A DNA stretch of 64,000 bases from Linanthus parryae (GCA_023055425.1 JALGPY010000006.1:92167935-92231934); one strand, 5' to 3'. Positions 35,266 through 46,276 are shown, counted from the stretch's first letter. A program made the numbers and translations. The notes: generated by a model not told the origin, from the letters alone.

Positions 35266-36943
35266 GTGGTATCAGAGCCACAGGTCATAGAGCATAAACG
35301 TAGTTTATATGTTACGTTTTAGTTGTTTTACACCTTAATTTGATTGTTTATCGCGTAAAACAAGACAAATCAAGCATGGGATGCAATTTGTCAATAACCA
35401 AGCATAACAAGATCCAATTTTTGCATTGGATGCATGAATTGTTGAGTTTGAGAAATTTTAGGATCTTAGATCTAGGGTTTGGGCATCCTTGGGGAAGAAG
35501 GAGTTCTCCCAAAACAAGGAAACAACCAAACTTGGGCACCAAGCAAGGGAGTTGTTTTGGAAACAACTCCCATAGAAGGGTTCGGCCCCCCTAGGGACCG
35601 CCCCCTTGCTTGCCGCCCAAGCTTGGGAGCCCTAAGGGGCCGGGCGGCCCTAACCCGCGGGCCTAGCTTGCGGGTTTTGGGCTGGGCCGGCCCTAGGGCC
35701 TTATGGTTCACTTTATTGGGCCCGGGCAATTGGATTGTTGGGCCCATGGACCGTTTTAACCCTAGAAATCCTAAAATCAATTAAAATTGACCAAGCGCGT
35801 TAAAATTGGATTTTAACTGTTTATGTGCAAATCGCATGGTGATTGGATATGGCCTTAGGATGTGGTTTGATGTGGATGTTTAATTTTGTGGTTTGGTTTT
35901 ACGGCCTGCGAGCTGATCAATTAATTGTAATAATTAATTAGGGTTTTATGGCCTGCGTGCCATTTTTTTTCTCAACTTGTGAGATTTATTTTATTTAGTA
36001 TAGATTTTAGCTAGTGCTAGATAAAGTAGATTGTTAGCCAAGATTGGAGAAAAGAAGCCCAAAGCCAAAGAAGCCACAAAAGATGGAGCATGGAGCATGG
36101 AGCAATCCACAAGACTATGAAGGATGGACCAAAAGATCAAGACGCATGGAGATGTGTTTGCTTTAGGGTTCATAGATAATTCCATTGGCTTGGAATTATC
36201 TTAGTCTAGGAAAAGGCCATATCCACATCACGTTTAATTTCTGTTTTGTGGTTGTTTATTTTATTGTCTTATTATTTGTGTGGTTGGTGTATGAATGATG
36301 CATGCATTTAGGATAATAAGATAATTAGACAACCCGGATCTATTATTTGGAGTTGTGCCCAAACTCAAATAGATAGATTAGTTGATATTGATCAACAAAA
36401 GAATTAAAAATTGAATTTAAAATCCCTCAAAAATTCAAATATTGTGTTCTTGCCTTCTCGTTATTTAAACACTCATTATCATCATTATTTATCAAGCTCG
36501 TGCGTGCCAAAGCATGGCGACTTGGTTCATAATGATGGAATGCGATGGCACGTAACAATGTGCAATTGTTTAGATAAGAGGTTGAACACAACTAGGCTAT
36601 TAATTTGATTAAGAAACCTAGAGGCAATCAATTGGGATTATCCATATGGATGGATAAATAAGGAGTTATTTGCCCGATTGAACCAAGAGTTGCATATGGG
36701 ATGCAAATGGAATTGTTCCTACCTAAAGTAGTCAAATTATGGGTGACTTGCCAAAGCAAGCTCATAAGGAGATGAAAGATGGATCTTGGCCCACTAGAAA
36801 ATATAAGGATATTTTCCGCAATAATATCTTGAGGGTTATTAATCCGTAGAAAAATAGTGGGAGCTATATTTAATAAACTAGCCATTATTAAATATAGTCA
36901 AAAATTCACAAATACTAAAACTTGCGTATTTTCCTTTTTGTAG
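35142..36943 (+). other. Candidate leader intron of copy J
   Basis: The donor AAAG|GTGTGT lies in the LTR and the acceptor TTCCTTTTTGTAG lies nine bases before the gag ATG. Both are kept in copy A (AAG|GTGTGT near 2563; TTTTCCTTTTGTAG near 835), and the acceptor also in copy H (CGTTTTTGTAG near 23852). Splicing would remove 1802 bases of leader and give a gag-proximal mRNA, as reported for BARE-type Copia elements. This is inference from sequence only. Confidence 0.4.
35267..35280 (+). promoter_or_regulatory. Primer binding site of copy J
   Basis: TGGTATCAGAGCCA, one base after the LTR, matches the methionine-tRNA 3' end. Confidence 0.93.
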
Positions 36944-36951
36944 AATACCAA
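35281..36951 (+). other. Untranslated leader of copy J
   Basis: The 1.67 kb holds many short upstream frames and a GGCC-rich block (about 35580-35700). It is conserved in copy A, mirrored at 824-2435. No functional ORF is supported. Confidence 0.7.
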
Positions 36952-39900
36952 ATGGCAAACAACTCATCGAGTTCACAACATTCCCTACGATCTGTTCTTG
37001 AGAACGACAAGCTCTCTGGAACCAACTTTCTTGATTGGTACAGAAACTTGAGAATTGTTCTCAAGCAAGAGAAGAAACTGTACGCAATAGAGGAGCATGT
37101 TCCAGAAGGTCCAGAGAACCAAACACCTGCTGCCCTAAAGGCGTATCAAAAGCGTGTTGACGACGCTAATGATGCGGCCTGCCTTATGCTTTGCACCATG
37201 ACTTCTGAGCTTCAGAAGAAACACGAAAACATGAATGTTGTCGATATGATCGAACATCTAAAGCAGCTCTTCCAAGAGCAGGCGAGGGTAGAGAGGTATG
37301 AGGTCTCAAAGGCACTGTTCAAATGTCATCTGGAAGAAGGGAACCCGGTGGGACCTCATGTACTCCGAATGATCGGGTACTTGGAGAATCTCGCCCGACT
37401 TGAGTTCCCGGTCGGCCAAGAGTTGGCAACCGATCTCGTGTTGCAATCGTTGCCCGAGAGTTATTGACAGTTCATTATGAACTATAACATGAACGAGATC
37501 GTTAAACCACTGCCAGACTTGCTCAACATGTTGAGGACGGCTGAACAGAGCATCAACAAGGGTAAGGGAAAGGCCATTATGATGATGCAGAAAGGAAAGG
37601 GCAAAAGGTTTGCCTCTTCCTCCAAGGGCAAAGGCAAGTCACTTTCCAAGTCCAAGGAACCAGCCCTTAAGCCTGTTGGTGGCATTGCCAAGGCCGTGAC
37701 TAAGGGTGAGTGTCACTACTGCAGTCAGCCTGGACACTAGAGGAGGAACTGCCCAAAATATCTGGAGGACAAGAGGCTTGGAATAGTGATTCCACCACCA
37801 CCAGGTATTTTTGTTGTGGATGTCAATTTAACTATCACTACATCATGGGTATTAAATACTGGATGTGGATCTCATATTTGTCGAAATATGCAGGATCTAA
37901 AGAGAAGTAAAAGATTGGCTAAAGGGGAGGAAGATCTGCGCGTTGGGAATGGAGCAAAGGTTGCTGCGTTGGCCATAGGCGTGTGCGAGCTATCTCTGCC
38001 TTCAGGATTAGTTTTAGAATTAAATAATTGCTATTTTGTGCCTGCTATGAGCAGAAACATTATTTCTATTTCTTGTTTGGACAAGGATGGTTTTATTATT
38101 TCAATAAAGAACAATTGTTTTTCCTTTTATTTAAATAATATTCACTACTTTAGTGCGCAATTATTTAATGGACTTTATGTCCTTGATCTAAGCAATCCTG
38201 TCTACAACATTAATACCAAGCGGATTAAAATAAATGATTTAAATCCTGCTTATTTATGGCACTATCGTTTAGGCCACATAAATGAGAAACGTGTATCTAG
38301 ACTCCATAAGGATGGATTACTAGACTCATTTGATTTTGAATCATATGAGACATGTGAGGCTTGTTTATTGGGAAAAATGACAAAGTCCCCTTTCAATAAG
38401 AAAGGTGAGAGGACTAGTGAGCAATTGGCGCTCATACATACCGATGTGTGTGGGCCATTTGCCACGCCTGCCAGGGGTGGTTATGTCTACTTCATTACAT
38501 TTACTGATGATTACAGTAGATATGGATTTGTGTACCTTATGAGGGCAAAATCCGAATCCTTTGAAGCGTTCAAAGAATTCAAGAATGAAGTAGAAAAGCA
38601 ACTTGGTAAAAGTATAAAGGCTCTACGATCGGATCGTGGAGGAGAATACTTGAGCCAAGAGTTTGACGACTATCTTAGAGAGTGTGGGATCGTGTCCCAA
38701 CTCACTCCACCCGGAACGCCACAATGGAATGGCGTGTCCGAGAGGAGGAATCGAACCCTATTGGATATGGTTCGATCTATGATGTGTCAAACCGATCTTC
38801 CATTATCATTTTGGGGCTACGCTCTATTAAGTGCAGCTTTCACCATTAACCGTGTTCCATCTAAATCAGTCATGAAGACACCATATGAGATGTGGAGTGG
38901 GAGGCGTCCCACACTGTCGTTCATGAGGATTTGGGGCTGCGATGTCTATGTAAAACGTTTACAATCAGACAAGCTAGGGCCTAAATCGGATAAGTGTAAA
39001 TTTGTGGGGTACCCTAAGGAAACTAAGGGATACTACTTCTACAATCCAACCGAGAACAAAGTGTTTGTTGCTCGGACCGGCGTGTTTCTATAAAGAGAGT
39101 TTGTCTCTAAAGAAGCAAGTGGGAGGAATGTAGAACTTGAAGAGGTTCAAGAACCACAAATCACTGAACCGATTATGGAACATGAACAGGAACCACAAAC
39201 AGTTGTGGAGCCACCTGTTCAGGTAACACAAGAGCTTCGTAGATCTAGTAGAGTGCGCCAGGAACCTGAGAGGTATGGGCTTCTCGTAACCGATTCCGAT
39301 GACACGATGCTCATAGATGATGAGCCTACTACCTATGAGGAGTCCATTAGTGGCCCAGACTCTCAGAAGTGGCTGGAAGCCATGAGATCCGAGATGGAGT
39401 CCATGTATACCAACAAAGTATGGACTTTGGTGGAACCACCCGATGGGGCGCGGCCCATAGGGTGCAAGTGGGTCTTCAAGAAGAAGATCGACATGGATGG
39501 TAATGTGATTACCTATAAGGGCCGATTGGTGGCTAAAGGATTCAGACAGATTCATGGTATTGACTATGATGAAACCTTTTCACCAGTAGCAATGACCAAA
39601 TCCATCCGAATCCTACTTGCGATTGCAGCATACCACGACTATGAGATTTGGCAGATGGATGTCAAAACTGCATTCCTTTATGGGAATCTCCTCGAGGACG
39701 TGTATATGATACAGCCGGAGGGTTTTGAGGATCCAAAGCAAGCCAACAAAGTCTGTAAGCTGCAACGATCCATTTATGGATTGAAGCAAGCTTCTAGGAG
39801 TTGGAATCGACGTTTTGATGAAGTGGTCAAAGAGTTTGGCTTCATCAGAAATGAAGATGAGTCTTGTGTCTACAAGAAGGTTAGTGGGAGCTCTGTAGCT

Positions 39901-40902
39901 TTTCTGGTCTTGTATGTGGATGACATACTACTCATTGGAAACGACATTCCCATGCTGCAATCTGTGAAAGATTGGCTAGGAAAGTGTTTCTCAATGAAGG
40001 ACTTAGGGGAAGCAGCCTATATACTCGGTATAAAGATCTATAGAGATAGATCTAAGAGGTTGCTAGGCCTAAGTCAAAGTACATATATAGAAAAGGTGTT
40101 GAAGCGGTTCAACATGCAAGATTCCAAGAAGGGATTCTTGCCCATGTCACATGGAATCACTCTTTCGAAGAGTGGGTGTCCTTCCAATGAGATTGAGAAG
40201 GAACGCATGAGTAGAATTCCCTATGCCTCGGCCATCGGATCTATCATGTACGCCATGTTATGTACTAGACCAGATGTGTCATATGCCTTGAGTATGACAA
40301 GCAGATACCAATCCAATCCGGGTGAGAGTCACTGGATTGCAGTCAAGAACATTCTAAAGTACTTGAGAAGAACTAAGGATGCTTTCTTGATATTTGGCGG
40401 TGAAGAAGAGTTGCGTGTAAGGGGTTACACTGATGCAAGCTTCCAAACTGACAGAGATGACTTTAGATCACAATCGGGATATGTGTTTTGCCTGAATGGA
40501 GCAGCGGTGAGCTGGAAGAGTTCCAAGCAAGAGACGGTAGCTGATTCTACAACAGAGGCTGAGTACATTGCTGCAAATGGCGCAGCAAAGGAGGCTGTTT
40601 GGATCAGAAAGTTTGTTTCTGAACGTGGTGTGGTCCCTAGCATTGCGGATCCAATGGAGTTGTTCTGTGACAACACTGGGGCGATCGCGCAATCAAAGGA
40701 ACCAAGATCGCACCAGAAGTCCAAGCACGTGCTCAGGAAGTTTCATCTGATTCGAGATATTATCGATGGAGGTGACGTTCGGATATGCAAGATTCCTACA
40801 GATGATAATCTGTCAGACCCGCTTACGAAGCCTCTCACGCAGTGGAAGCATGAAGGGCACACTAGGAGTATGGGCATACGAGATGCGCCAGATTGGCTCT
40901 AG
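36952..40902 (+). pseudogene. gag-pol: Copia Gag-Pol of copy J, single frame with three stops
   Basis: The polyprotein frame from ATG 36952 to 40902 has no frameshift but stops at 37465-37467 (TGA), 37738-37740 (TAG, inside the CCHC knuckle, at its Trp) and 39091-39093 (TAA, before the RT linker). Order is: Gag core DWYRNLRIVLKQEKK; knuckle at about 37709-37755; protease WVLNTGCGSHIC with catalytic Asp changed to Asn (AAT, 37855-37857); integrase HYRLGH...CEAC zinc site, then IHTDVCGPF, RSDRGGEYL and WNGVSERRN; RT with YVDD at 39913-39924; RNase H with GYTDASF, SKQETVADSTTEAEY and CDNTGAIA. RT, RNase H and integrase look intact. Translation of pol would need readthrough, or the copy relies on relatives. 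Confidence 0.93.
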
Positions 40903-40903
40903 T

Positions 40904-40916
40904 GCAAGTGGGAGAC
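40904..40916 (+). promoter_or_regulatory. Polypurine tract of copy J
   Basis: The purine-rich GCAAGTGGGAGAC directly precedes the 3' LTR and follows the pol stop. It would prime plus-strand DNA. The same word precedes the LTR of copy H. Confidence 0.8.
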
Positions 40917-42347
40917 TGTTGGAATAGATGCCCTAGAGGCAATCTAGTTTAGTATGAATTTGTATATGGCTAGAAAATTCATTTATTATTTATTTGATAT
41001 TTAATATAATGAAGTCCTTAGATTTACAATTGTGTTGTTTATCTTAAATATCCCTAGTCAAGTATAATGATTAAATGGGACAATCATCTATAGACTAGTA
41101 TGGGGTTGGATTGATATGGAGATATCACGATCCAACACATAGGTGTGCATTACGGAATGTTGCACTGGATTGACCCATCTCCGAGAAGGCTACATACACG
41201 TTATGTTGAGTCACAAGCGCTTCTCGCGGTGCAATGGTATTGTCATCCTTAGACTTGAAGTCACTAGATATTCTAGTTGTGGATCATTGTGATCTTGGTA
41301 GCGTTAAACGCTACACCGTAACTGGGTAGTTATAAAGGCGTGTACTGGATACAATGAGAAGCAAGCTTAGAGATCGTAGTGGACGTAGAGAGGATTTTCC
41401 CCTCCCACATAACGGGAGCAAATATCCTAGGCCGCTCGAGGGATAGTGCTTATAGAATGTCTGGCCAGACTCAAATAAATCAATATGGGATATTGATGTT
41501 ATTTGCACGAATAAGGCTATTCACATGGATCGAGAAACTATGGATTAGATATACGAGTGTGACTTGTATGTCTCGTGTCCAATCCGGATAGGGAGGCAAA
41601 GGGATGAGACAATTACTTGTACAAAGGTTGTCAAGATGACTATTCTATTAGTTGGCTAGAATGGATGTTTTGCTAGAAACCGCTCCATATTAGCAAATAG
41701 TTGCTACCAACTAGATAGAACCTATGGGGTCACACGCTATATAGAGTTGAACTAGATTTGGGAATTAATTAATTGGATTAATTAATTGGATTAATTACTT
41801 TGCAAACCCTTGCAAACTTAGTAGGAACTAATTTGCAAGGAAGGGACTAAATTGAATTCTAGTTGGACTAGAATAAGTCCTTTAGGTAGTTAACAAGGAG
41901 TTGTTGGACTATATAAATGACCCTCCTTCCTTCCTTCCTCATAACTTATGCTCATTAGTGAACATAACAAGAGTGGGAGAGAACAAAGGAGAGAGAGCAA
42001 GCAACAAGGAGGGCCCGACGCCGCCCCTTGCCGCCGCCCTCGTCCCCGTCGGCCAAAAGAGGCCGAGAGCCTCTTTTTGTCTCGTTTGCGTGATTTCTTC
42101 TTCCTCTTCCTATTCCGGGCTAGCACCAAGGAGTTTGGGAGATCTAGGATCAACTCTAGGCGTGGATCAACTATAGAGAACGTGACATTATTCGCGTTTG
42201 AAGTCATCAAGGAGAACCCAAAGGTGTGTTTATGATTTCTAACCTTCACTATCGTTATGCATCTAGACTTGTGATCCTTGGAGGGTTTTGCATGGTTTTA
42301 TGTTTGATTATGCTTCCGTTGCGCGATCCATGAATCAAAACCCTACA
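40917..42347 (+). repeat. 3' LTR of copy J
   Basis: 1431 bp, nearly identical to 33847-35265. Visible differences include a 13-bp GCC-rich insertion near 42026, GATTAATTACTT near 41790 in place of GAAGGATCACTT, and scattered single bases. Confidence 0.96.
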
Positions 42348-42352
42348 ATGTT
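42348..42352 (+). repeat. Target site duplication of copy J, right
   Basis: ATGTT, the exact partner of 33842-33846. Confidence 0.95.
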
Positions 42353-42709
42353 CGCATGGGCTGCTATCATAGAAGATAGGCTTAAAAGATCACTTAAGAT
42401 CGTTTTCACATGAGCTGCTATCGTGGCAGATAGGCTTAGAAGATCAATTAAGATCATTTTCGCATGAGCTGCTATCGTGGTAGATAGGCTTAGAAGATCA
42501 ATTAAGATCGTTTTCGCATAGGCTGCTATCGTGACAGATAGGCTTAGAAGATCGATTGAGATCGTTTTCGCATAAGCTGCTATCGTGACAGATAGGCTTA
42601 GAAGATCAATTAAGATCGCATTGGCATAGGCTGCTATCGTAACAGATAGGCTTAGAAGATCAATTAAGATCGCATTCGAGTAGGTTGCTATCGCGGCGGA
42701 TAGGCTTTT
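42353..42709 (-). repeat. 54-bp tandem array, right part
   Basis: About 6.6 head-to-tail units of 54 bp, each with CTGCTATCGTGRCAGATAGG, GGCTTAGAAGATC and AAGATCG in fixed spacing, mostly differing by a few bases. The end near 42353 and the last unit are more diverged. The array lies just after the integrase stop of the Tat element, the place where Retand-like Tat elements carry satellite-forming repeats. Confidence 0.93.
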
Positions 42710-42913
42710 GCTAACAGTAATAATAAACCAAATGAAGCAATATAAACAGCTAGAGGTATAAAGTTCTTCTCATTTGGGAGAATTCGTTTATTATAGGACT
42801 CTCATGTGGGAGAGACGAGATTACAGTTCTCTCATATGGGAGAGATAATGTGCGAATCATAGCTATACAGAGCATAAGGCAACGTTGTAATAGAACGCAT
42901 AAAATGAGAGAAG
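42710..42913 (-). other. Spacer between Tat pol and the tandem array
   Basis: About 200 bp without a gene. It contains three short direct repeats of the word CTCATNTGGGAGA (near 42767, 42800 and 42825), a second small repeat type downstream of pol. Confidence 0.5.
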
Positions 42914-45223
42914 TTAAGGATAGTACTTCTTAATCCAGCGCATGTTGACTGAGCTTGGGGTTGAGGTCGTTCCGTGCAACCTCTGTATGCTGCAGTAGCC
43001 ACTGTCAAAGACTTCTGTTACCTCAAAGGGCCCTTCCCAATTGGCTGCGAACTTTGGGTGAGCCGCCTCTCGCATGCAGTGGTCAGATGCGCGCAAAACC
43101 AAATCTCCAACTGCGAAATCTCTGCGTTGGACTGTTTTGTTGTACGCACGAGCAATCCTTTCCTGATACCGTTTGTTGGTCCTTTTAGCTTGCTCTCGCT
43201 TTTCTTCCATCAAGACTAAATCATGATCGCGTTGATTGTCGTACAATGTGTGGAAGGCCAATCTTGCCGAATTAACTCTCACCTCCGCAGGTACCACAGC
43301 CTCAGCCCCATAGCATAGGAGGAACGGTGAGACCCCTGTGGGTGTCCTTGGAGAAGTCCGGTAAGCCCACAGGGCTATGCTTAGAGAATCAGCCCACTTC
43401 TTGTGGTCATCTGCGACCGTCTTGCTCAAGATCCTCAACAGCGTTTTGTTGGTCGCTTCGGCCTGCCCGTTCCCTTTCGGGTAGTAGGGGGTGGAGCATA
43501 TCTGCATGATGTTGTATTCTGCTAGCTTCGCAGCCACCTGGCGATTAACAAAAGGAGTACCATTATCTGAAAGGATGGTGTTGGGTATTCCGAACCTGCA
43601 TATGATGTTTTCTTGGATGAAATGGACCACAACTAGTGCATTTGCCGTCTTCAGTGGTATCGCCTTCACCCATTTGGTGAACAGCTCTGTCGCGGTGAGA
43701 ATGAAATGATTTCCATGCGAAGTTGGTCGGATGGGACCAATGAAATCTAGAGCCCATGTGTGAAATGGCCATGGCGTTCCTAATGCATGTAGATCTACAG
43801 CAGGAGCGTGCACCAGGTTCCCTTTGAATTGACACTCCTGGCAGCGTCGTACTTTGGTGCGGCAATCAGCCTCCATCGTGGGCCAGAAATATCCAATTGA
43901 GAGGAGTTGGCTGCATAATTTCGCACCTTCCTGGTGTTCCACCTGATGAGAAAGGTCCATGACTTCTTGTGCTTCCCTGCCGTCTAGACATCGCAGCAAG
44001 TTGCCCTCATGGCCTCTTCGCCAAAACAGGTTTTCTTGTACCACGTATCGGGATGCTTTCCTCTTCAATTTCTCAGCTTCTTTTCTCGATTCGGGTACGG
44101 CCCCCTGGGTGAGAAAATCGAAGAGTGGTTTCCTCCAATCCGCATCATCATCGGTTAGAGCGATGAGTAAAGAATCCTTGATCAGTGCGCAACTCTCGCA
44201 CTTTCCCTGTATTAATGCTGCGGCTGTTGACATGTCTGGCCAGTGAATGCCATATCTCTGAGCTTTCCGATAGATTGACACTTCGCTTTCTCCGCAAGCA
44301 TGTTGATGAATCGTCTCTAGCAGCAATTGTCCCTCTTGCTCAGAAACACATCGCATGAGTATTCCGCCAGGGCCCTTGTAGTAAAGGGTGTTGTCATGTA
44401 TGCAATACCCCTTTGTGAGTGCCCAGTTCTCGCTGCTTGTGCCTTCTGCGATGGCTCGTAAGATTGCCTTTCTCCAGTCTGCATCGTCCATGTGTTCATC
44501 ATCACACGTGTCTTCTGTTAACGCCGACGATGTTCGCACTTCGATCGAGATTCTTGCAGGACATTTGTCTGTACTAACCTTGGATCCCAAGGTGGCCAAA
44601 GCGTCTGCATGCCTGTTGTCCGCTCGGGGCTTGTGCTCGTACCTAACGTCGCAGAATTGCTGCACCAGCTTTTGTACCAAAGTCCGGTAGGACAGAAGAT
44701 TTATCTCCTTCAAACCGTACTCGCCCGAGGCTTGCTTGACAATTAGCTTGGAGTCTCCCATGACCGTCAGATTGCTTACTTCCAAAGCTTTCGCTGCACG
44801 AAGTCCTGCTATGAGGGCTTCATATTCTGCCTCGTTGTTGGTGACTGCGAAGTCAAGCTTTGCGGACATCTGTATGACCTTCCCATCTGGCTTGGTCAAG
44901 ACTATCCCAATGCCTCCACATTTCCTTGTTGACGAACCGTCGAAATGGAGCGTCCAATAGGGTACATCGACTGCATAGATTTCAGGTCCCTCGAGTTCTT
45001 CTGCGATCACAGGCTCATGACTGTTGTCGGGGAACTGCGCCAACAAATCCGCTACCGCCTGCGACTTGATCGCCCGCGGCCGAACGCATGTGATATCAAA
45101 CTGGGAAATGGTCATATAACATTTTGCCAATCTTCCTCCAGGAGTAGTGTGAGTTAGCAGATATCGTATGGGATCACTTTTTGTAACCACCACCACTTTG
45201 TGCGACTCAAAATAGTGTCTCAA
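42914..45223 (-). CDS. pol: Tat Pol, C-terminal part: end of RNase H, aRNase H, integrase
   Basis: The 769-codon frame starts inside the canonical RNase H (RHYFESHKVVVVTK). The archaeal-like RNase H follows (FDGSSTRKCGGIGIV near 44930, NNEAEYEALI, GDSKLIVKQ, ADALA), the Tat hallmark, with its acidic residues present. Integrase has the HHCC zinc site (HQVEH and CQECQ, about 43835-43950), the DDE set (DFIGPI, SDNGTPF, GNGQAEATNKT) and a C-terminal GPF module (NWEGPFEV). It is the downstream part of the Gag-Pol frame, separated by one stop (TAA, 45272-45274); the first Met is internal. These domains look intact. Confidence 0.9.
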   Translation of the reverse strand: MRHYFESHKVVVVTKSDPIRYLLTHTTPGGRLAKCYMTISQFDITCVRPRAIKSQAVADLLAQFPDNSHEPVIAEELEGPEIYAVDVPYWTLHFDGSSTRKCGGIGIVLTKPDGKVIQMSAKLDFAVTNNEAEYEALIAGLRAAKALEVSNLTVMGDSKLIVKQASGEYGLKEINLLSYRTLVQKLVQQFCDVRYEHKPRADNRHADALATLGSKVSTDKCPARISIEVRTSSALTEDTCDDEHMDDADWRKAILRAIAEGTSSENWALTKGYCIHDNTLYYKGPGGILMRCVSEQEGQLLLETIHQHACGESEVSIYRKAQRYGIHWPDMSTAAALIQGKCESCALIKDSLLIALTDDDADWRKPLFDFLTQGAVPESRKEAEKLKRKASRYVVQENLFWRRGHEGNLLRCLDGREAQEVMDLSHQVEHQEGAKLCSQLLSIGYFWPTMEADCRTKVRRCQECQFKGNLVHAPAVDLHALGTPWPFHTWALDFIGPIRPTSHGNHFILTATELFTKWVKAIPLKTANALVVVHFIQENIICRFGIPNTILSDNGTPFVNRQVAAKLAEYNIMQICSTPYYPKGNGQAEATNKTLLRILSKTVADDHKKWADSLSIALWAYRTSPRTPTGVSPFLLCYGAEAVVPAEVRVNSARLAFHTLYDNQRDHDLVLMEEKREQAKRTNKRYQERIARAYNKTVQRRDFAVGDLVLRASDHCMREAAHPKFAANWEGPFEVTEVFDSGYCSIQRLHGTTSTPSSVNMRWIKKYYP

Positions 45224-45271
45224 CTTCTCTATTATGAAGAATAGGTCAAGGCAATGACGCTCAATGTCCGT

Positions 45272-46276
45272 TTACCTTGATTCTGCAGGCTGCACAATGC
45301 GAGAGATGTAGTAGATGGGCCTTTCTTGACCCTCATACTCCTGAGCCAAAAGTGCTCCTATGGATTTCCTCGTTGACGTCAGATACAGCAAAAGCGGTGA
45401 TCCTAACTGAGGTGCGATCATTATTTTTGAAGACGTCAGCAGCTCTTTTAGCTTCCCGAACGCAGCTTCGTGCTCCGGGGTCCAGTTGTATGCGGCATCT
45501 TCTCGCGTGGGCGGCTTTCCCTGGGCATCCTCTCTTGTCACCATTACTCCCGCAGGCGACTGATCCTTGATATCTTCCCATAGGGGTAAGGGAGTAGGGT
45601 TGAATGGTCCCGGTGTTTGCTCGTCCGCCATCTCGGTGAACCACACCGCCTCGCTGAGATGTGCTTCATCCATGTTGAATGGATTCGTTGAAGCCGGTAT
45701 CTCGACTATTCTGTCGTTCCAGATAGCTTTCATGACTTGGTGAGCTGTTGAAGGGACCGCGTCAAAGCGATGAATCCAGGCTCGACCTATGATCATGTGA
45801 TACGTAGTGTTCGCATCTATGACGTAGAACTTCTCTGAGCACTTGATTTTGCCGATCTGGACGCCCAGGCGGATCCATTCTATCGTCATCCTGGAGTCGC
45901 TTCCAAATCCCATCAGCGGAGATGGACGCCTGACAATCTTGTACTCGGGGATCCCTGCTAGCTTCAGTGTGTGGAGCGAAACGACGTTGACCGCTGCTCC
46001 TCCATCGACGAATGCTCTTTTGAACTCGACGCCATTGATGATGGCCGTCACATACAGAGGCCTCTGGTGGCTCGCATCTGTCTTTTTGTCGCTGGCGGAA
46101 AAGGTCATAATCTTTTCTGTAGAGCGAGACGCCCTGATGACTTTCCCATTGGAGACTACAAGATCCTCCTCGTAGTCCTCTTCTATCCTCAAGATTTCTT
46201 TCGTCATTTCTGTCCGGCATTTCTCTGAGAAGTTCATCTCGTCGAAGAATCTGCTAAAGCCGTGCGACCCCTTCAT
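45272..46276 (-). CDS. pol: Tat Pol, N-terminal part: protease fused to RNase H, RT absent
   Basis: The protease active site is FVDGGAAVNVVS (near 45985-46020), the D-G-G form seen in Tat elements, followed by MIIGRAWIHRF. About 130 residues later the frame passes directly into YNWTPEHEAAF and the RNase H start (LLLYLTSTRKSIGALL, IYYISR). The reverse transcriptase, including its xxDD motif, is missing with the frame kept, and the joint lies near 45490-45520. The frame ends at TAA 45272-45274, where Tyr is usual. It continues in phase from gag across a TAG at 46355. Confidence 0.85.
   Translation of the reverse strand: MKGSHGFSRFFDEMNFSEKCRTEMTKEILRIEEDYEEDLVVSNGKVIRASRSTEKIMTFSASDKKTDASHQRPLYVTAIINGVEFKRAFVDGGAAVNVVSLHTLKLAGIPEYKIVRRPSPLMGFGSDSRMTIEWIRLGVQIGKIKCSEKFYVIDANTTYHMIIGRAWIHRFDAVPSTAHQVMKAIWNDRIVEIPASTNPFNMDEAHLSEAVWFTEMADEQTPGPFNPTPLPLWEDIKDQSPAGVMVTREDAQGKPPTREDAAYNWTPEHEAAFGKLKELLTSSKIMIAPQLGSPLLLYLTSTRKSIGALLAQEYEGQERPIYYISRIVQPAESR

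Larger units (their letters stand above)
33847..42347 (+). mobile_element. Complete Ty1-copia element Cop-1, copy J (8501 bp)
   Basis: Two LTRs (1419 and 1431 bp), primer site, 1.7-kb leader, one gag-pol frame, polypurine tract and an exact 5-bp duplication are all present. By eye the LTRs differ at roughly 15-20 positions plus small indels, so the insertion is young. Gag-pol has three nonsense codons and a changed protease aspartate, so the copy probably moved with help in trans or decayed after insertion. It is nested in the tandem array of the Tat element. The lineage looks like Tork/Angela, not settled. Confidence 0.96.

Noticed and set aside
42353..42709. Possible CRISPR-like array
   Set aside because: The units are directly adjacent with no unique spacers, the context is a plant retrotransposon, and the same repeat continues on the other side of a Copia insertion.
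42955..43709. Several plus-strand frames over the Tat integrase
   Set aside because: They are shadows of the minus-strand pol, which has all expected integrase motifs.
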